DNA of 33,549 nt from Saprospiraceae bacterium (GCA_027488855.1 JAIYAV010000092.1:1-33549), one strand, 5' to 3'; shown: positions 15,087 to 24,066, numbered from the stretch's first letter. Notes: generated by a model not told the origin, from the sequence alone. Numbers and translations: made by a program.

Positions 15087-16526
15087 ATGAAAAACTCTAC
15101 CAAATTTACAACCCATCCAGCAATCAGCGGTTTTGTACTATTGCTACTGCTGCTAGTGTCAACCACCACTACTTCTGCCCAAACGTCCCCGCAAAAACAC
15201 CGGGTTTTGGTTCTCACCGACATCGAAAACGAACCCGACGACGCCATGTCCATGGTGCGTTTTTTGACCTACGCCAACCAATGGGACGTCGAAGGTTTAT
15301 TGGCCACTACCTCCACCCACCAACGGAACAAAACTGCCGCCTGGCGCATTCGCCAAATCGTCAGGGCTTACGGGCAAGTGCGCAACAACCTATTGCTCCA
15401 TGAAAAAGGTTATCCCGATACCAGCTATTTATTGAGCATCATCAAAGACGGTTTGCCCACTTATGGCATGACTGGCGTAGGTGCTGGTAAAGATTCCGAA
15501 GGCTCGGAGTGGATCATCAAAATGGTGGATAAAAACGATGCCCGACCGGTTTACGTACCCGTTTGGGGCGGTGCAAACTGTTTGGCACAGGCACTTTGGA
15601 AAGTCCGCATGACGCGCACACCCGTAGAGCTGGAAAAATTTGTGGCAAAACTCCGGGTCTACACCATTTCCGATCAGGACGATACCGGCCCCTGGATTCG
15701 CAAAAACTTCCCGAGCCTGCATTACGTCGTCAGCCCGGGTTATTACGAGCGAGGCGCTTACCACTACGCCACCTGGAGCGGCATCAGTGGCGACAAACTG
15801 AACAACTTCAGCGGTGCGGATTTCAGCATCGTGGACAACCCCTGGCTAGATGAAAACATCCGCAAAAACCACGGCCCTTTGGGTGCTCAACATCCGCATA
15901 CCGAGTATTTGATGGAGGGCGACACCCCTAGTTTTTTCAACCTCATTCAAAATGGTTTGAGCGATCCCGAACACCCCGATTGGGGCGGCTGGGGCGGTCG
16001 TTACGAATGGTATACGCCCCGCACCCGCAAGTGGTTTTACGAACCCGAAACCAGACCAATTTGGACCGATGCGGAAGATGAAGTGATCGGTACCGATGGC
16101 AAAATGTACCTTTCCAACAAAGCAAGCATCTGGCGTTGGCGGCAAGCTTATCAATTTGATTTTGCTGCCCGGATGGATTGGTGTACAAAGCCGTACAAAG
16201 AGGCCAACCACCCACCCGTGGTAGCCTTGGGTCATGCCAATAACCTATCCGTAAAAAGTGGAGGAAAAATAAACCTCAGCGCGGAAGGCACCAAAGACCC
16301 CGATGGCAATGCCTTGAGTTACGAGTGGATCTACTACCGGGAAGTTGGGACCTTTGAAAGCAGTCGACCGATGGTCATTGCGGACAATAAGAACAAGACA
16401 GCATCACTAAGCGCCCCGAATGTGACCATCCCCGAAACGCTGCACATTATCCTGGCTGTAACGGATAATGGAACTCCAGCTTTGACAAGATATCAGCGGG
16501 TGATTGTGACGGTGTTTCCAAAATAA
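15087..16526 (+). CDS. Secreted DUF1593 (Sde182-like, nucleoside-hydrolase-like) protein
   Basis: This 479-residue protein has a signal peptide (hydrophobic [17 protein letters not shown]). The mature N-terminal domain begins [20 protein letters not shown], with the aspartate cluster of the nucleoside-hydrolase fold, and continues with [16 protein letters not shown] and [13 protein letters not shown]. This is the pattern of DUF1593, the domain named after the Saccharophagus cellulose-binding protein Sde182. From about residue 375 an Ig-like C-terminal domain follows (HPPVVAL.. [20 protein letters not shown]). The fold predicts N-ribosyl or glycosyl hydrolysis, but the true substrate of the family is not established to my knowledge. 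The gene sits with GH78 in a carbohydrate-related pair; the pair is separated by a hairpin and may be transcribed separately. Confidence 0.9.
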   Translation: MKNSTKFTTHPAISGFVLLLLLLVSTTTTSAQTSPQKHRVLVLTDIENEPDDAMSMVRFLTYANQWDVEGLLATTSTHQRNKTAAWRIRQIVRAYGQVRNNLLLHEKGYPDTSYLLSIIKDGLPTYGMTGVGAGKDSEGSEWIIKMVDKNDARPVYVPVWGGANCLAQALWKVRMTRTPVELEKFVAKLRVYTISDQDDTGPWIRKNFPSLHYVVSPGYYERGAYHYATWSGISGDKLNNFSGADFSIVDNPWLDENIRKNHGPLGAQHPHTEYLMEGDTPSFFNLIQNGLSDPEHPDWGGWGGRYEWYTPRTRKWFYEPETRPIWTDAEDEVIGTDGKMYLSNKASIWRWRQAYQFDFAARMDWCTKPYKEANHPPVVALGHANNLSVKSGGKINLSAEGTKDPDGNALSYEWIYYREVGTFESSRPMVIADNKNKTASLSAPNVTIPETLHIILAVTDNGTPALTRYQRVIVTVFPK

Positions 16527-16559
16527 TTATCTTGTTTGCTGATCTACCAAATCACACTC

Positions 16560-17006
16560 ATGGAATTTTTAAACACCATCGCCTCATATTTGCAATTGCT
16601 TGGATTCATCGGCACTTACCTGCTGATCCTCTCTTACGATCGTGCACAACTGCCCGAACGGGTAAAAAAAAGAGGGGTTAAAACGGAAGGCACGGTCATT
16701 GAAATCCGCCGCAACCCTGGTCCCTTGTTCAGTAAAACCGAAGGGCAAGGAGACGCTCCTGTAGTTGATTTTAACACCATCTCCGGCTCTCATCGCTACC
16801 ATTCCACCAACTATGTTACGCCCTGTTCCTACCAGGTAGGGCAAAAGGTTACCATTTGGTACTATTTTTATAAGTCAAAACGGGAGATTATTATGGAAAA
16901 CGAAGATGCTGGAAGCCTACCTCGAACCCTCCTGGTTTGGGGCATCGCCTTTTGTGCGATAGGATACCCATTTTTGATTCGAAATCTCTTGGCCTTGGTT
17001 GTTTGA
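16560..17006 (+). CDS. DUF3592 membrane protein
   Basis: This 148-residue protein starts at the ATG at 16560 (MEFLNTIASYLQLLGFIGTY). A membrane helix near residues 8-25 is followed by a soluble beta-rich domain (RGVKTEGTVIEIRRN, PVVDFNTISGSHRYHSTNY, YQVGQKVTIWYYFY) and a second membrane helix at the C terminus (TLLVWGIAFCAIGYPFLI). A small domain of the form TEGTV.EI ... PVV.F ... Y.VGQ.V.I.Y between two helices is the DUF3592 layout; the function of that family is unknown. It lies 33 bases after the DUF1593 gene, close enough for joint transcription. Confidence 0.8.
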   Translation: MEFLNTIASYLQLLGFIGTYLLILSYDRAQLPERVKKRGVKTEGTVIEIRRNPGPLFSKTEGQGDAPVVDFNTISGSHRYHSTNYVTPCSYQVGQKVTIWYYFYKSKREIIMENEDAGSLPRTLLVWGIAFCAIGYPFLIRNLLALVV

Positions 17007-17082
17007 TTGAGACCAAAAGTCAATTATTTGAAAATCGTAAGTTTTGCTTTGAAAATCGTTCTAGACTTGGCAACAAATCCAA

Positions 17083-17289
17083 TTGCTTTGCATTTCATTT
17101 GTAGATGAGCGGGTTTTGCAGGAATCCAAAATCTTGTTGAAACACAGCCACTGGAATGTAGGAGAAGTAGCCTATGCCCTTGGTTTCACCGAAGTGACTC
17201 ATTTTAATAACTTCTTTAAAAAACACGTTCAGCTGAGTCCTACCAAATTTAGGAATGGAAATGAAAGCCTAATTGGTTCAAGCCTGTAA
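17083..17289 (+). pseudogene. C-terminal fragment of an AraC-family regulator gene
   Basis: The frame reads DERVLQESKILLKHSHWNVG, EVAYALGFTEVTHFNNFFKK and HVQLSPTKFR, which is the second helix-turn-helix half of an AraC-type DNA-binding domain with the signature (EVAYALGF ... FFKKH ... SPTKFR). The first HTH half and any sensor domain are missing, and I cannot find them in any frame upstream, where the DUF3592 gene ends. Its last 12 bases overlap the 3' end of queA on the other strand. It is probably a decaying remnant; expression as a 60-residue peptide cannot be excluded but lacks a good ribosome binding site. Confidence 0.75.
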
Positions 17290-18507
17290 GTCAATGTAAC
17301 AGCCATCCCCATAACTCAAAAACCTGAACTCGTGATCCAACGCATACTGGTACATGTTTTTCCACTCCTCCCCTACCAGTGCGGCTACCAATAGCAAAAG
17401 CGTACTGCCCGGTTGGTGAAAATTGGTACACAAGCCACTGATCATTTTAACGGGATAACCCGGAGCAATCAGCAGTTGGGTTTTGGCCACCAAGCGCTCG
17501 TGCTGACTGGCATCTAGCCACGAAAGCAAAGCCTGAAGCGCTTTTTCTACCGAAATGTCCGTTCGCTCAAGTTCATAAGCGTCCCATTGCCGAATTTCTA
17601 AGGCCTCCCGATCCAAATCTGGATTATTGATCAGCTTACACCCCATCAGGTACAAACTTTCCAAGGTGCGCAAGGTAGTAGTGCCCACCGCCACCACCGG
17701 GCGTTGAGCTTGATGAGCCGAGATTAATTTTTGTAGCAAATCCCGCGATACATCAAAATATTCCGCGTGCATGTCATGGTGACCAATCGTTGCTGCACTT
17801 ACGGGTTTGAAAGTGCCTGCGCCCACGTGCAGGGTAACATAATCTAGGTCTATGTTTTTATTTTCCAGTTCAGCAAAAACGGCCTGAGTAAAATGTAAAC
17901 CCGCCGTTGGAGCAGCCACGGAACCTTCTAAATCCGCATAAATGGTTTGGTAACGTTCGCGATCCAGTTCCTCCGCTTCGCGGTCGAGATAAGGTGGCAA
18001 GGGAATTTGTCCGATGGAACTCAATACTTCTGCAAAAGTAAACTCGGCAGGCTGCCAGCGGAATTTGATGCCAAAATGAGTGGTGCCTCGTTCAATCACC
18101 TCTGCGGAGAGTTGGTGAATTTGATCCGTATTGGTTCCCCACGTGGCACTTACTGGCCCCTCTTTCCATTTTTTGGCCCCGCCGACCAGGCATTTCCACT
18201 CACTCTCGCCGTGTTTGGCCATTTCCACGCTGAGTTCGCCGAGGGGTTCCAGGCAAAAAATCTCTACAATCCCCCCAGTTGGTTTCGCCATGTGTAGCCG
18301 AGCTGGGATGACCTTAGTGTTGTTGAACAGCATCAAGGCGCCCGCAGGGATGTACTGAGTCAGGTTGGAATAGATATCTTCTGATAACTTGTTTTGACGA
18401 AACAACAACAACTTCGACGCATCGCGCTGGTCAAGTGGGTATTTCGCAATCCTTTCTGCTGGTAAATCGTATTGGTATTCCTCAATCCGAATCTCTTGCA
18501 CTTTCAT
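17278..18507 (-). CDS. queA: S-adenosylmethionine:tRNA ribosyltransferase-isomerase
   Basis: This 409-residue cytoplasmic enzyme transfers the ribosyl part of SAM to 7-aminomethyl-deazaguanine in tRNA to give epoxyqueuosine, the penultimate step of queuosine synthesis. Family-typical stretches are visible: the N terminus YDLPAERIAKYPLDQRDASK, LMLFNNTKVIPARL, YQTIYADLEGSVAAPTAGLH, VTLHVGAGTFKPV, HAEYFDV, and near the end MISGLCTNFHQPGSTLLLLV and LSYGDGCY. The length is slightly above the usual 340-360 residues, mainly through an insertion after residue 280. It stands alone on the minus strand between a T9SS protein gene upstream and the AraC fragment downstream. No other queuosine gene is in the window. 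Confidence 0.97.
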   Translation of the reverse strand: MKVQEIRIEEYQYDLPAERIAKYPLDQRDASKLLLFRQNKLSEDIYSNLTQYIPAGALMLFNNTKVIPARLHMAKPTGGIVEIFCLEPLGELSVEMAKHGESEWKCLVGGAKKWKEGPVSATWGTNTDQIHQLSAEVIERGTTHFGIKFRWQPAEFTFAEVLSSIGQIPLPPYLDREAEELDRERYQTIYADLEGSVAAPTAGLHFTQAVFAELENKNIDLDYVTLHVGAGTFKPVSAATIGHHDMHAEYFDVSRDLLQKLISAHQAQRPVVAVGTTTLRTLESLYLMGCKLINNPDLDREALEIRQWDAYELERTDISVEKALQALLSWLDASQHERLVAKTQLLIAPGYPVKMISGLCTNFHQPGSTLLLLVAALVGEEWKNMYQYALDHEFRFLSYGDGCYIDLQA

Positions 18508-18525
18508 GGCCTACTTTTTCAATAA

Positions 18526-18571
18526 AACAAAAAGAGTGAGCCGCGAAGATACACGACTCACCCCTTTTGTT
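18526..18571 (-). terminator. Terminator after the T9SS-exported protein gene
   Basis: On the minus strand a 15-bp stem forms between 18571-18557 and 18540-18526 (AACAAAAGGGGTGAG with its partner, two G-U pairs), and the 3' arm ends in a T-rich tract. It lies 30 bases after the stop of the 871-residue protein and 19 bases before the queA start, so it separates the two genes. Confidence 0.75.
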
Positions 18572-18601
18572 ATTAAAGCTTCTTTATTTTATTTCCGTTC
18601 C

Positions 18602-21217
18602 TTAGTTCGAAGAAGAAGCCGTTTTTACAAAGCGCACCGACTTGCCTTTGCCGTTGGTCAGGTAATAGACCCCATTGGGCAAATCGTTGATTTGGAGGTT
18701 GACTTTGTTAAAGCCTTGTACCATATCAACTACTTGCTCCTTGGTTTGTACTCTGCCCATCACGTCAAGGATGTACAAACGGCTCGGGCCGCCTTCAACT
18801 GCATGGAACTCCACGTTCAATACATCTTGAGCAGGGTTTGGATACACCTTGAAATTGGTTTTTTGCAATTCCTTGTCGCTGAGTTTTCCGGCCAGCTCAG
18901 GCGCTACAAATGGAGTAGTGCCATACAGGTCGGATTCCCATACCCCACGGCCATAAGTAGCTGCACGTACTTTACCAAGGCTGTACTGGATTTCGAGATC
19001 AGCAATCTCCACATTGGGCAATTGTGCACTGAACAATACCCAATCGCTCATGGTATTGTCGCGGTAATACACACCTACGTCCATGCCAAGGTATACGCCG
19101 CCATTGCTGCCATTGGAATAGGTTATGCAGTTGGCCGGAATATTGGGCAGGGTTCCGCTGACATTTGTCCAACTGGTTCCACCATCGGTAGACTTGAATA
19201 CTTTTTGACCCACATTGTAGCCAGTGATGACTGCCCAAATGTTGTTGGCATTGGTATTGTCGACGGTAATCCAGGCAACCCGACCAACATTGGTAGGGTT
19301 GGTTAAAGTGGTGGTAGAGGTGAATCCATTGATGGTTTTATACACACGGCTGCCCGAAGACAAGTCGGCATCAGCACACACATAAACGGTAGTGGAACTA
19401 TTAGGTGCCACAGCAATGTGACGGATGTTAAATCCACCAGTGAGGTTGGTGGTTCTTTTAGACCAGCTGGTGCCACTATTCGTTGAGCGCCAAATGTTTT
19501 TATAGCCAATATACATGGTAGCTGGTGCATTTGGCGCCAGTGCAAATGGGGTAATCCATCCACCTGTCTCAGTACCTGTATTGGGTTTGATGCTGCTCCA
19601 GGTTGATCCCGCATTGATAGAGCGGTAAATGTCCCCATAGTACAATTCGCCATACATGTAATTGCCATCGGTAGGATTGATGGCGCAATCCATCCCATCG
19701 CCTCCGATTTCATCCGTCCAAACTCCAGTGGTACTTCTCAATTTAGTGCCGTTGTCTTGCAATCCACCGATCAAAGCGGCAGATGTTTGGGCTACACCCA
19801 AACGATACAATTGACTGATCGCCATGGTGTTGGTCAAATCAGTCCAACTTGTACCACCATTGGTAGTCCGATAAATGCCACCATCATTGCCCTGGAAAAG
19901 GGTGGTATTGTTTTGGAATTCTAAAGCATGTTTATCGGCATGTACCACTGGTACCGTGCCAGAGGTGGTCCACATCGTATTGATGGCCCAGCTGGTACCA
20001 CCATTGGTAGATTTCCAGGTATTCACCCCGCCCAAATAAATGGTATTGGCGTTGGTAGGGTCAGTAACAATGGTGAGATCGTACCAGCCTTGGCCTCCAG
20101 CATCATTGCCTGTTGCATTCCAGCCCAGTAAGTTTGGGGTAGAAGCTTTGAGTGTCCAGGAAGTCCCTCCATTTATAGATGAGTAGAAGCCATTGAAGCC
20201 ACTGTCTGCAGATTTGGAATAAACGACACCTACATAGTTGGTATTCGCTGCCGAAACCGTCAACTCAGCGCGGTTGGAACTGGCCAAAGAGTGCACCTGA
20301 GTCCAGGTTACCCCATTGTCGGTCGAACGGAAAACCTGAGCGGTGGTTCCGTTGACCGCTGAAGCGTAAAAAGTACCTGTAGAACCAGGCATTTGCTCCA
20401 GGTCGTAAAAAACACCCGTATTGGCCTGAGTCCAGCTGGTACCATCATTGTCAGTATAAAAAATACCGATTGAGGTGGCCACAAGGATTCTGCCAGATGG
20501 GTTTTTGACCAATTTGCGGGTATAGCGCAAATCCGAACGAACCCAGTTCAAGCCCGTTGTAGCCCAGGTGGTGCCTCCATCGGTTGATTTAAGAATGCCT
20601 ACGGATGGGGAATCACGACCGTCCCCATCTCCAGTTGCCAGATAAACTGTGTTCGGATTAGCTGGATCGACCAAAATAGAACTAGCGCCCAAGCTGGAAG
20701 AAAAATCGGTCAATGCCGTCCAGGAGGTACCCCCATTGATGGTTTTCCAAACGCCACCACCTGCACTTCCCACGTAAATGATACTCGTATTGGTGGGATG
20801 AAAGGCAATGGCATTGATGCGGCCAACCCCAGCATAACCTCCCGTGGATGAGGTCGGGCCCATGGGGGTCCAATTGCCCACAGGGGTGAGCGCACTGGTG
20901 ACCATGTCTGGCGCAAATCCATGTTCTTTCTGATACTTTTTGTACTCTTCTTCGGTAGCTCCAGCTTTCGGTAGCGTTCCATCAGGCATCAAGCGGTCAT
21001 CCCAGTAATTTTGCCAGCGCAGAAAGGGTTTGAAGCCCTTGCCTTTCTCTGGCGTTTTGTCTTTCCAAAACTCCTTGAATTGATCTTTGGCAGCTTTGAA
21101 ACTTTCTTTGTCTCCTTTTTCCATCAAGTCTACCCAAGGTTGAGCAAAACTTGAAACCGTACAACATGTAGTAAACCATAACAATAGAGCCGCAGCTCCA
21201 ATCAAGCGTCTTTTCAT
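18602..21217 (-). CDS. T9SS-exported BNR/sortilin-type beta-propeller protein
   Basis: This 871-residue protein has a signal peptide (RRLIGAAALLLWFTTCCTV.. FAQ), a charged helical stretch (residues about 30-95), then many repeats of the type VWKTINGGTSWTAL, STDGGTTWAT and RSTNSGTSWSK, each with S/T-x-D/N-x-G-x-T-W, the Asp-box/BNR motif of sortilin- and sialidase-like beta-propellers. The last ~80 residues form a type IX secretion sorting domain (NFKVYPNPAQDVLNVEF ... YILDVMGR ... LPNGVYYL). It should be secreted across the outer membrane and attached to the cell surface. The propeller may bind glycans or proteins; no catalytic residues are evident. Bacteroidota proteins of this build are often annotated as glycosyl hydrolase or exo-alpha-sialidase, which I would not adopt here. 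Confidence 0.92.
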   Translation of the reverse strand: MKRRLIGAAALLLWFTTCCTVSSFAQPWVDLMEKGDKESFKAAKDQFKEFWKDKTPEKGKGFKPFLRWQNYWDDRLMPDGTLPKAGATEEEYKKYQKEHGFAPDMVTSALTPVGNWTPMGPTSSTGGYAGVGRINAIAFHPTNTSIIYVGSAGGGVWKTINGGTSWTALTDFSSSLGASSILVDPANPNTVYLATGDGDGRDSPSVGILKSTDGGTTWATTGLNWVRSDLRYTRKLVKNPSGRILVATSIGIFYTDNDGTSWTQANTGVFYDLEQMPGSTGTFYASAVNGTTAQVFRSTDNGVTWTQVHSLASSNRAELTVSAANTNYVGVVYSKSADSGFNGFYSSINGGTSWTLKASTPNLLGWNATGNDAGGQGWYDLTIVTDPTNANTIYLGGVNTWKSTNGGTSWAINTMWTTSGTVPVVHADKHALEFQNNTTLFQGNDGGIYRTTNGGTSWTDLTNTMAISQLYRLGVAQTSAALIGGLQDNGTKLRSTTGVWTDEIGGDGMDCAINPTDGNYMYGELYYGDIYRSINAGSTWSSIKPNTGTETGGWITPFALAPNAPATMYIGYKNIWRSTNSGTSWSKRTTNLTGGFNIRHIAVAPNSSTTVYVCADADLSSGSRVYKTINGFTSTTTLTNPTNVGRVAWITVDNTNANNIWAVITGYNVGQKVFKSTDGGTSWTNVSGTLPNIPANCITYSNGSNGGVYLGMDVGVYYRDNTMSDWVLFSAQLPNVEIADLEIQYSLGKVRAATYGRGVWESDLYGTTPFVAPELAGKLSDKELQKTNFKVYPNPAQDVLNVEFHAVEGGPSRLYILDVMGRVQTKEQVVDMVQGFNKVNLQINDLPNGVYYLTNGKGKSVRFVKTASSSN

Positions 21218-21708
21218 AAAAATCCGATTATAGTTAAGAGTGATAAAATCTACTGAGTAGTCCTATCCAACATAAAAGTGAATGAGTAGAAACTTGATTT
21301 GGCTGAAATAATATAATGACAAGATAAGTGAATTTTACAATTCGACAAATATATTTTGGTCAAATTAACAAATAATGCAAGAATGGCAAAAAGAAAGGCT
21401 GTAATTGCGAAATCATGTAAAGAGAGGATCAAAAGACAGGTAAGCCGATCCCGAGATTTGGTCTCGGCCTTCCTGCCAATGTTTAGACGAATTACAGTAA
21501 AAGCTAGATAGAGTTAAAGTTGAAATGTTCTATTGCTAGCACAGTGTTAGATGGAGGCCAATAATAAAATCTGTTTCGTTTGGGAAAGGATGGAAGTGTG
21601 GGAAATAAGATAGATGTGAATTGCCGGAAGAAAAATTAGGTAACGTTCTTGTTACTAGCGTAAAATTAGGAATTTTATCATTTATAAAAACAATAATCTG
21701 AGTTTTTT
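21218..21708. other. AT-rich intergenic region between two minus-strand genes
   Basis: No gene is supported in these 491 bases. Visible structures are an 11-base dyad (CTACTGAGTAG) about 35 bases upstream of the T9SS gene start and a 6-bp-stem hairpin (CCGAGA/TCTCGG, 21451-21467) without a T-run. The region probably holds the T9SS gene promoter and the 3' end of the transcript from the small secreted protein, but no consensus boxes stand out. Confidence 0.5.
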
Positions 21709-22305
21709 TTATAAAATCAGAAAAGAATCAAAAAATCGGTCACTGGCGGCATTAATGGCCATGTCTTTGAGGGTAACGGTTTGAATGGAATAAAAGCGAT
21801 TGCGCACCATAAATGCCTTGGTTTTGATGACAGCCTGATCGCGCAGGTAATTGATGCGCCAAATTTTACCTGGGAAGCCCTGCTGTACAATGTCTGCCTG
21901 ATAAGCTAGATCTCCTTTGACACTGCTGGTAGCCTGATCTATACTCGCCGCAAAAAAGTCTTTCAACAAGTCCGTAGAATCGGAATGGATGGTTCCAGGA
22001 GGGTAATCACAAAAAGTGACCATGTAAAACAGGTTTTCTGCATTTTTTTGGGTGTTGTTGTACACCAATATATAATAGGCCAATTTCCCCAGTGGCGTTT
22101 GCACCGAATCCACCGCCTTGTCAAATTCCCCAGGGGTGAGCACGCTGAATTTCCCTTCCAACGATTTGTACTCTTTCCATGGATTGCTTCTCCAATCTTC
22201 AGCCGAGGTTTGAATAAAAGTATCGCGGAGTACTTGTGCTTGGCTAATACTTACCGAGGCCAGCCAGAACAGCCCAAAAAGGCTCAATTTTTGCATTAAG
22301 TTCAT
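21709..22305 (-). CDS. Small secreted protein of unknown function
   Basis: This is a protein of about 198 residues. I place the start at the ATG at 22305 (MNLMQKLSLFGLFWLASVSI, then SQAQ) because it gives a clean signal peptide; upstream codons in the same frame (to 22383) encode a basic non-signal leader. The mature part has an alternating pattern (WKEYKSLEGKFSVLTPGEFD, LAYYILVYNNTQKNAENLFY, MVTFCDYPPG, GKIWRINYLRDQAVIKTKAF) reminiscent of the small lipocalin-like or PsbP-like beta domains seen in many secreted Bacteroidota hypotheticals. The function is unknown. It is transcribed divergently from pncB with 133 bases between the starts, so the two may share regulatory DNA. Confidence 0.8.
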   Translation of the reverse strand: MNLMQKLSLFGLFWLASVSISQAQVLRDTFIQTSAEDWRSNPWKEYKSLEGKFSVLTPGEFDKAVDSVQTPLGKLAYYILVYNNTQKNAENLFYMVTFCDYPPGTIHSDSTDLLKDFFAASIDQATSSVKGDLAYQADIVQQGFPGKIWRINYLRDQAVIKTKAFMVRNRFYSIQTVTLKDMAINAASDRFFDSFLIL

Positions 22306-22389
22306 TTGATAATGTTTCCCCCAATTGAGCGTGTTTTTGCCTAAAAAGTTGTGTCTACAAATTTTTTTTGCAAAAGAGGTCATATTTTT

Positions 22390-22439
22390 TTTGCAAAATT
22401 CATCAAAGCGCCATACCTTAGTTTTAAAATCAAACTAAG
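22390..22439 (+). promoter_or_regulatory. pncB promoter with overlapping palindrome (putative operator)
   Basis: A Bacteroidota-type promoter can be read as TTTG at 22390-22393, 20 bases, then TACCTTAG at 22414-22421 (consensus TAnnTTTG). A palindrome with perfect 8-bp arms (CTTAGTTT at 22417-22424, AAACTAAG at 22432-22439, 7-base spacer) starts inside the -7 box and ends on the first base of the GTG start codon. A site here would block transcription if bound by a repressor; as RNA the same arms could hide the start. Just upstream a 15-base direct repeat (A, eight T, GCAAAA) occurs twice, at 22361 and 22384. Confidence 0.55.
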
Positions 22440-23881
22440 TGACCAATACATCCCATTTATCTACAGTTTATCGCGAGCGTTTTGCACTCGTTGCAGATTT
22501 GTATCACCTGACCATGGCTTATGGTTTTTGGAAAAACGGGGTTCAAGACCGCCCTGCTGTATTCCAATTGTACTATCGCCGGAACCCTTTCGCCAACCAA
22601 TATGCCATCGCAACTGGTCTTGGACTGGCCATTGATTACCTGCAACAGTTTAGCTTTACGGTGGAAGACATTCACTACCTCGGTTCTTTAAAAGGTGCCG
22701 ACGGACAGCCGCTTTTCGAGATCAGTTTTTTGAACTACCTCCAGCGGCTTGAATTCAAATGCCATGTGGATGCCATTCCCGAGGGCACGGCGGTTTTTCC
22801 CAATCAACCCCTGGTGCGGATCGAAGGCCCACTGTTGCAAGCTCAAATCGTGGAGTCTGCTTTGCTCAACCTGATCAATTTTTCCACCTTGATTGCCACC
22901 AAAGCGGCTCGCGTCGTACAGGCAGCGCAAGGGGATCAAATTCTGGAGTTTGGTCTGCGTCGAGCCCAAGGATTGGATGGCGCACTAACTGCCTCCCGAG
23001 CAGCATACATCGGCGGTTGCGATGCCACCAGCAATCTCCTGGCGGGCAAGTACTACCGTATCCCTGTACGCGGCACCCACGCCCACAGCTGGGTGATGAG
23101 CTATGGTAACGAACGGGAGGCTTACCGCAGTTTTGCCAACGCCATGCCCAACAACTGTATTTTCCTGGTTGACACTTACGATACCATCGAGGGGGTCAAA
23201 AATGCGATTGAAGTGGGCAAAGAATTGCGCAGCATGGGCCATGCGCTGCTCGGCATTCGCCTGGATAGTGGTGACCTTTGTGAACTGAGCAAAAAGGCCC
23301 GCAAAATGTTGGACGATGCTGGTTTTACCGAAACAAGCATCGTAGCCAGCGATTCCTTGGACGAAAATTCGATCAATAGCCTCAAAGACAAGGGATCGGC
23401 CATCAACGTTTGGGGGGTAGGCACCGAGCTCATCACGGGTGGCACCCAAGCGGCATTAGGGGGCGTGTACAAACTAGCTGCGATCCAGGGCAAAGACGGA
23501 GCATGGGAGTACCGCATCAAAAAATCCGAAGATTTGTACAAAATGTCCAACCCAGGCATTCATCAGGTGCGGCGTTATTTCGATAAATCTGGTAAACCAT
23601 TGGCCGATGTGCTGTATGATGCCACCCAGGCTGAACCCACGACCGAAGTCATTGACTTACAAACGAGAATAGCAGCCCCCCTACCCTCTTCTGCTCAGTC
23701 CGAAGACCTGCTTGTGCCCATTTTTAGATCGGGAAAACTAGTGTACACTGTGCCCGACATCCACCAAGTACGAGCAAGATCATTGCAACAACAAGCCTTG
23801 TTTAGTGGTACCAAAAAACACTTTGTCCATGGCTTGGACCGTTATTTGTTCGATTTGAAGCAGCGTTTCGCACAAAAGTAG
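22439..23881 (+). CDS. pncB: Nicotinate phosphoribosyltransferase
   Basis: This 480-residue cytoplasmic enzyme makes nicotinate mononucleotide from nicotinate and PRPP, the first step of the Preiss-Handler NAD salvage route. Conserved stretches include LVADLYHLTMAYGFWKNG at the N terminus, EFGLRRAQGLDGALTASRAA, the active-site region GTHAHSWVMSYGNEREAY, FLVDTYDTIEGV, and GIRLDSGDL. The start must be the GTG at 22439 or later: an in-frame TAA lies immediately before it (22436-22438), and the next Met is already within the conserved core. The gene is followed by a long imperfect hairpin and then by an NrtR-family regulator in the same direction, consistent with local control of NAD synthesis. 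Confidence 0.96.
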   Translation: MTNTSHLSTVYRERFALVADLYHLTMAYGFWKNGVQDRPAVFQLYYRRNPFANQYAIATGLGLAIDYLQQFSFTVEDIHYLGSLKGADGQPLFEISFLNYLQRLEFKCHVDAIPEGTAVFPNQPLVRIEGPLLQAQIVESALLNLINFSTLIATKAARVVQAAQGDQILEFGLRRAQGLDGALTASRAAYIGGCDATSNLLAGKYYRIPVRGTHAHSWVMSYGNEREAYRSFANAMPNNCIFLVDTYDTIEGVKNAIEVGKELRSMGHALLGIRLDSGDLCELSKKARKMLDDAGFTETSIVASDSLDENSINSLKDKGSAINVWGVGTELITGGTQAALGGVYKLAAIQGKDGAWEYRIKKSEDLYKMSNPGIHQVRRYFDKSGKPLADVLYDATQAEPTTEVIDLQTRIAAPLPSSAQSEDLLVPIFRSGKLVYTVPDIHQVRARSLQQQALFSGTKKHFVHGLDRYLFDLKQRFAQK

Positions 23882-23887
23882 TGGGGC

Positions 23888-23989
23888 AAAAATAAGTGTT
23901 CATTTTCTCTACGTCAAAGAACTAGGTAAGTAACTTAAAATGAACAATTTACTCATCTAATTCTTTGACAAAATGAAACACTTATTTTT
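23888..23989. repeat. Long imperfect inverted repeat after pncB
   Basis: The arms, about 45 bp each, read AAAAATAAGTGTTCATTTT ... GTCAAAGAACTAGGTAAGT from the left and, as reverse complement from the right, AAAAATAAGTGTTTCATTTT, GTCAAAGAATTAGATGAGT. The differences are a one-base gap, an extra 6 bases (CTCTAC) in the left arm and a few substitutions. The loop is only about 10 bases. It begins 7 bases after the pncB stop, so it may serve as terminator for pncB, but it is much longer than a normal terminator stem and resembles a small palindromic element. Confidence 0.8.
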
Positions 23990-24030
23990 TTATCGCCCTA
24001 AAGAGCTAAATTGCGTTTTATTGTACTTTG

Positions 24031-24066
24031 AGACCTAGATCGCCATGTCAATGGTGATCTAGGCCT
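24031..24066 (+). promoter_or_regulatory. Palindrome upstream of the NrtR-type gene
   Basis: Arms of 13 bp (CCTAGATCGCCAT at 24034-24046, ATGGTGATCTAGG at 24051-24063, one G-T pair) with loop GTCA; two more base pairs lie outside after one mismatch. It follows directly on TACTTTG (24024-24030), a possible -7 box, and ends 21 bases before the start codon. It could be an autoregulatory operator or a 5' UTR hairpin. Confidence 0.55.

Noticed and set aside
18602-21217. Annotation of the BNR protein as a sialidase
   Set aside because: Asp-box repeats are present but no sialidase arginine triad or other catalytic signature can be recognised; the repeats fit a sortilin-type propeller better.
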